The position numbers were made by a program, and so were the translations under genes. Below, one piece after another: positions 5,975 through 6,493 of a stretch of 6,493 nucleotides of DNA (position 1 is its first letter; each line of letters begins with the position of its first letter). The stretch comes from SZUA-521 sp041738285. GTDB taxonomy: Bacteria; Pseudomonadota; Gammaproteobacteria; Pseudomonadales; Azotimanducaceae. Location: positions 1 to 6,493 of the forward strand of contig JBGSQB010000060.1 in assembly GCA_041738285.1 (NCBI GenBank), in the 5' to 3' direction. The notes under the pieces are model-generated. The model did not search any database and was not told the origin of the DNA. It saw only the letters and a list, made by a program, of their open reading frames with translations.

Positions 5975-6493
5975 ATGACCACGCAACTGTCGACGACTGT
6001 AAAGCAAAATTCTGCAGGACGCTTCCAGCCGGGCTGGCGCATGTCGCTGTTCGTGCTGATCATGTTGCCGGCGACCGTTGCGCTGGGTTTCTGGCAACTC
6101 ACTCGCGCCGCGGAAAAAGAACAGCTGGACCTCGACTACCTGGCAAGCCAGGCGAGCATGCCCGCGGACCTGTCGCGCCTCGATCTCGACGCGCCGCTGC
6201 AGCGGCTACGCTTGGATGGCCAATACGAAGACAAACACTTCCTGATCGACAACCAGACCCACAGCGGGCGAGTCGGCTATCGCGTCGTGACTCTGTTCCG
6301 CGTGGCCGACGGTCGCCGCTTTCTCATCGACCGGGGCTGGACCGAAGCGCCCGCCGATCGTGCCGACCTCCCAGAGATTACGACGCCGATGGGACCGCTG
6401 CGCATCGTTGGCACCCTGTGGCGCAACATGGGGATGACGCCGCTCCTGGGCGAAGATCGGTGGAGCGAGGGATGGCCCAAGCGCGTCCAGCGG
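5975..6493 (+). CDS. SURF1 family cytochrome oxidase assembly protein (3' partial)
   Basis: SURF1 (Shy1 in yeast) is an inner-membrane protein that helps insert haem a into oxidase subunit I. The first 173 residues are in the window, and the frame is open at the right edge. A membrane helix at about 22-40 is followed by the signature LGFWQLTRAAEKEQ (37-50). Then come NQTHSGRVGYRVVTLF (93-108) and FLIDRGW (116-122), both typical of the periplasmic domain. ATG 5975 is preferred because it does not overlap the divergent gene, but in-frame ATGs at 5939 and 5945 are possible; no candidate has a clear Shine-Dalgarno. The second membrane helix expected near the C-terminus lies outside the window. 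It may be transcribed by read-through from the cox promoter. Confidence 0.92.
   Translation, partial: MTTQLSTTVKQNSAGRFQPGWRMSLFVLIMLPATVALGFWQLTRAAEKEQLDLDYLASQASMPADLSRLDLDAPLQRLRLDGQYEDKHFLIDNQTHSGRVGYRVVTLFRVADGRRFLIDRGWTEAPADRADLPEITTPMGPLRIVGTLWRNMGMTPLLGEDRWSEGWPKRVQR

Noticed and set aside
5975..6003. A promoter for the DUF2909-type gene, with TTTACA as -35 on the - strand (5998-6003)
   Set aside because: The matching -10 position reads GGTCAT or TGGTCA, too far from TATAAT to support a call.
5738..6097. A 119-codon - strand frame overlapping the DUF2909-type gene and SURF1
   Set aside because: It is an arginine- and proline-rich out-of-frame shadow. The 72-residue frame has two clean membrane helices and a good ribosome binding site, and the + strand here encodes conserved SURF1 motifs.
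1..6493. Mobile element, CRISPR array, tRNA/rRNA gene or novel defence system
   Set aside because: I found no transposase or integrase motif, no regularly spaced repeats, no tRNA-like cloverleaf and no unknown multi-gene cassette. Almost all of the window is accounted for by conserved metabolic and respiratory genes.

Overview
The window looks like chromosomal DNA from a GC-rich proteobacterium, most likely a gammaproteobacterium. The order coxB (with a fused cytochrome c domain), coxA, ctaG/cox11, coxC, a small DUF2909-type membrane protein and SURF1 matches, from memory, the aa3-type cytochrome c oxidase locus of Pseudomonas and relatives. The YheV/DUF2387-type zinc-ribbon protein after aroE is also a gammaproteobacterial trait. 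The genus cannot be fixed from this sequence alone.

Layout, left to right. (1) Positions 2-172 hold the 3' end of a gene for a winged-helix domain, best matched to the C-terminal domain of DprA. It is followed at once by aroE (179-988, shikimate dehydrogenase, TTG start). A small four-cysteine zinc-ribbon gene overlaps the aroE stop (985-1224). These three look like one transcription unit. (2) The interval 1225-1466 is the only substantial non-coding stretch. It holds a Fur-box-like element, a perfect inverted repeat abutting the -35, a near-consensus sigma70 promoter and a leader of about 170 nt with two predicted hairpins. (3) Positions 1467-5727 form a tight + strand operon: coxB, coxA, ctaG and coxC, with gaps of 5-25 bases. 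(4) A 72-residue two-helix membrane protein (5743-5961) lies on the - strand, wedged between coxC and SURF1. (5) The SURF1 gene starts around 5975 and runs off the right edge.

How the genes work together. CoxB takes electrons from cytochrome c through its own haem c and CuA. CoxA holds haem a and the haem a3-CuB oxygen-reducing centre, and CoxC is the third core membrane subunit. CtaG/Cox11 delivers copper to CuB, and SURF1 helps place haem a in CoxA. All metal ligands and the proton-pathway residues I could check are present, so the oxidase looks functional and is of the A1 type (Glu in GHPEVY).

I see no sign of a mobile element, CRISPR array, RNA gene or defence system. The window is mainly a conventional respiratory locus. 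The parts worth a second look are the coxB control region and the antisense DUF2909-type gene.
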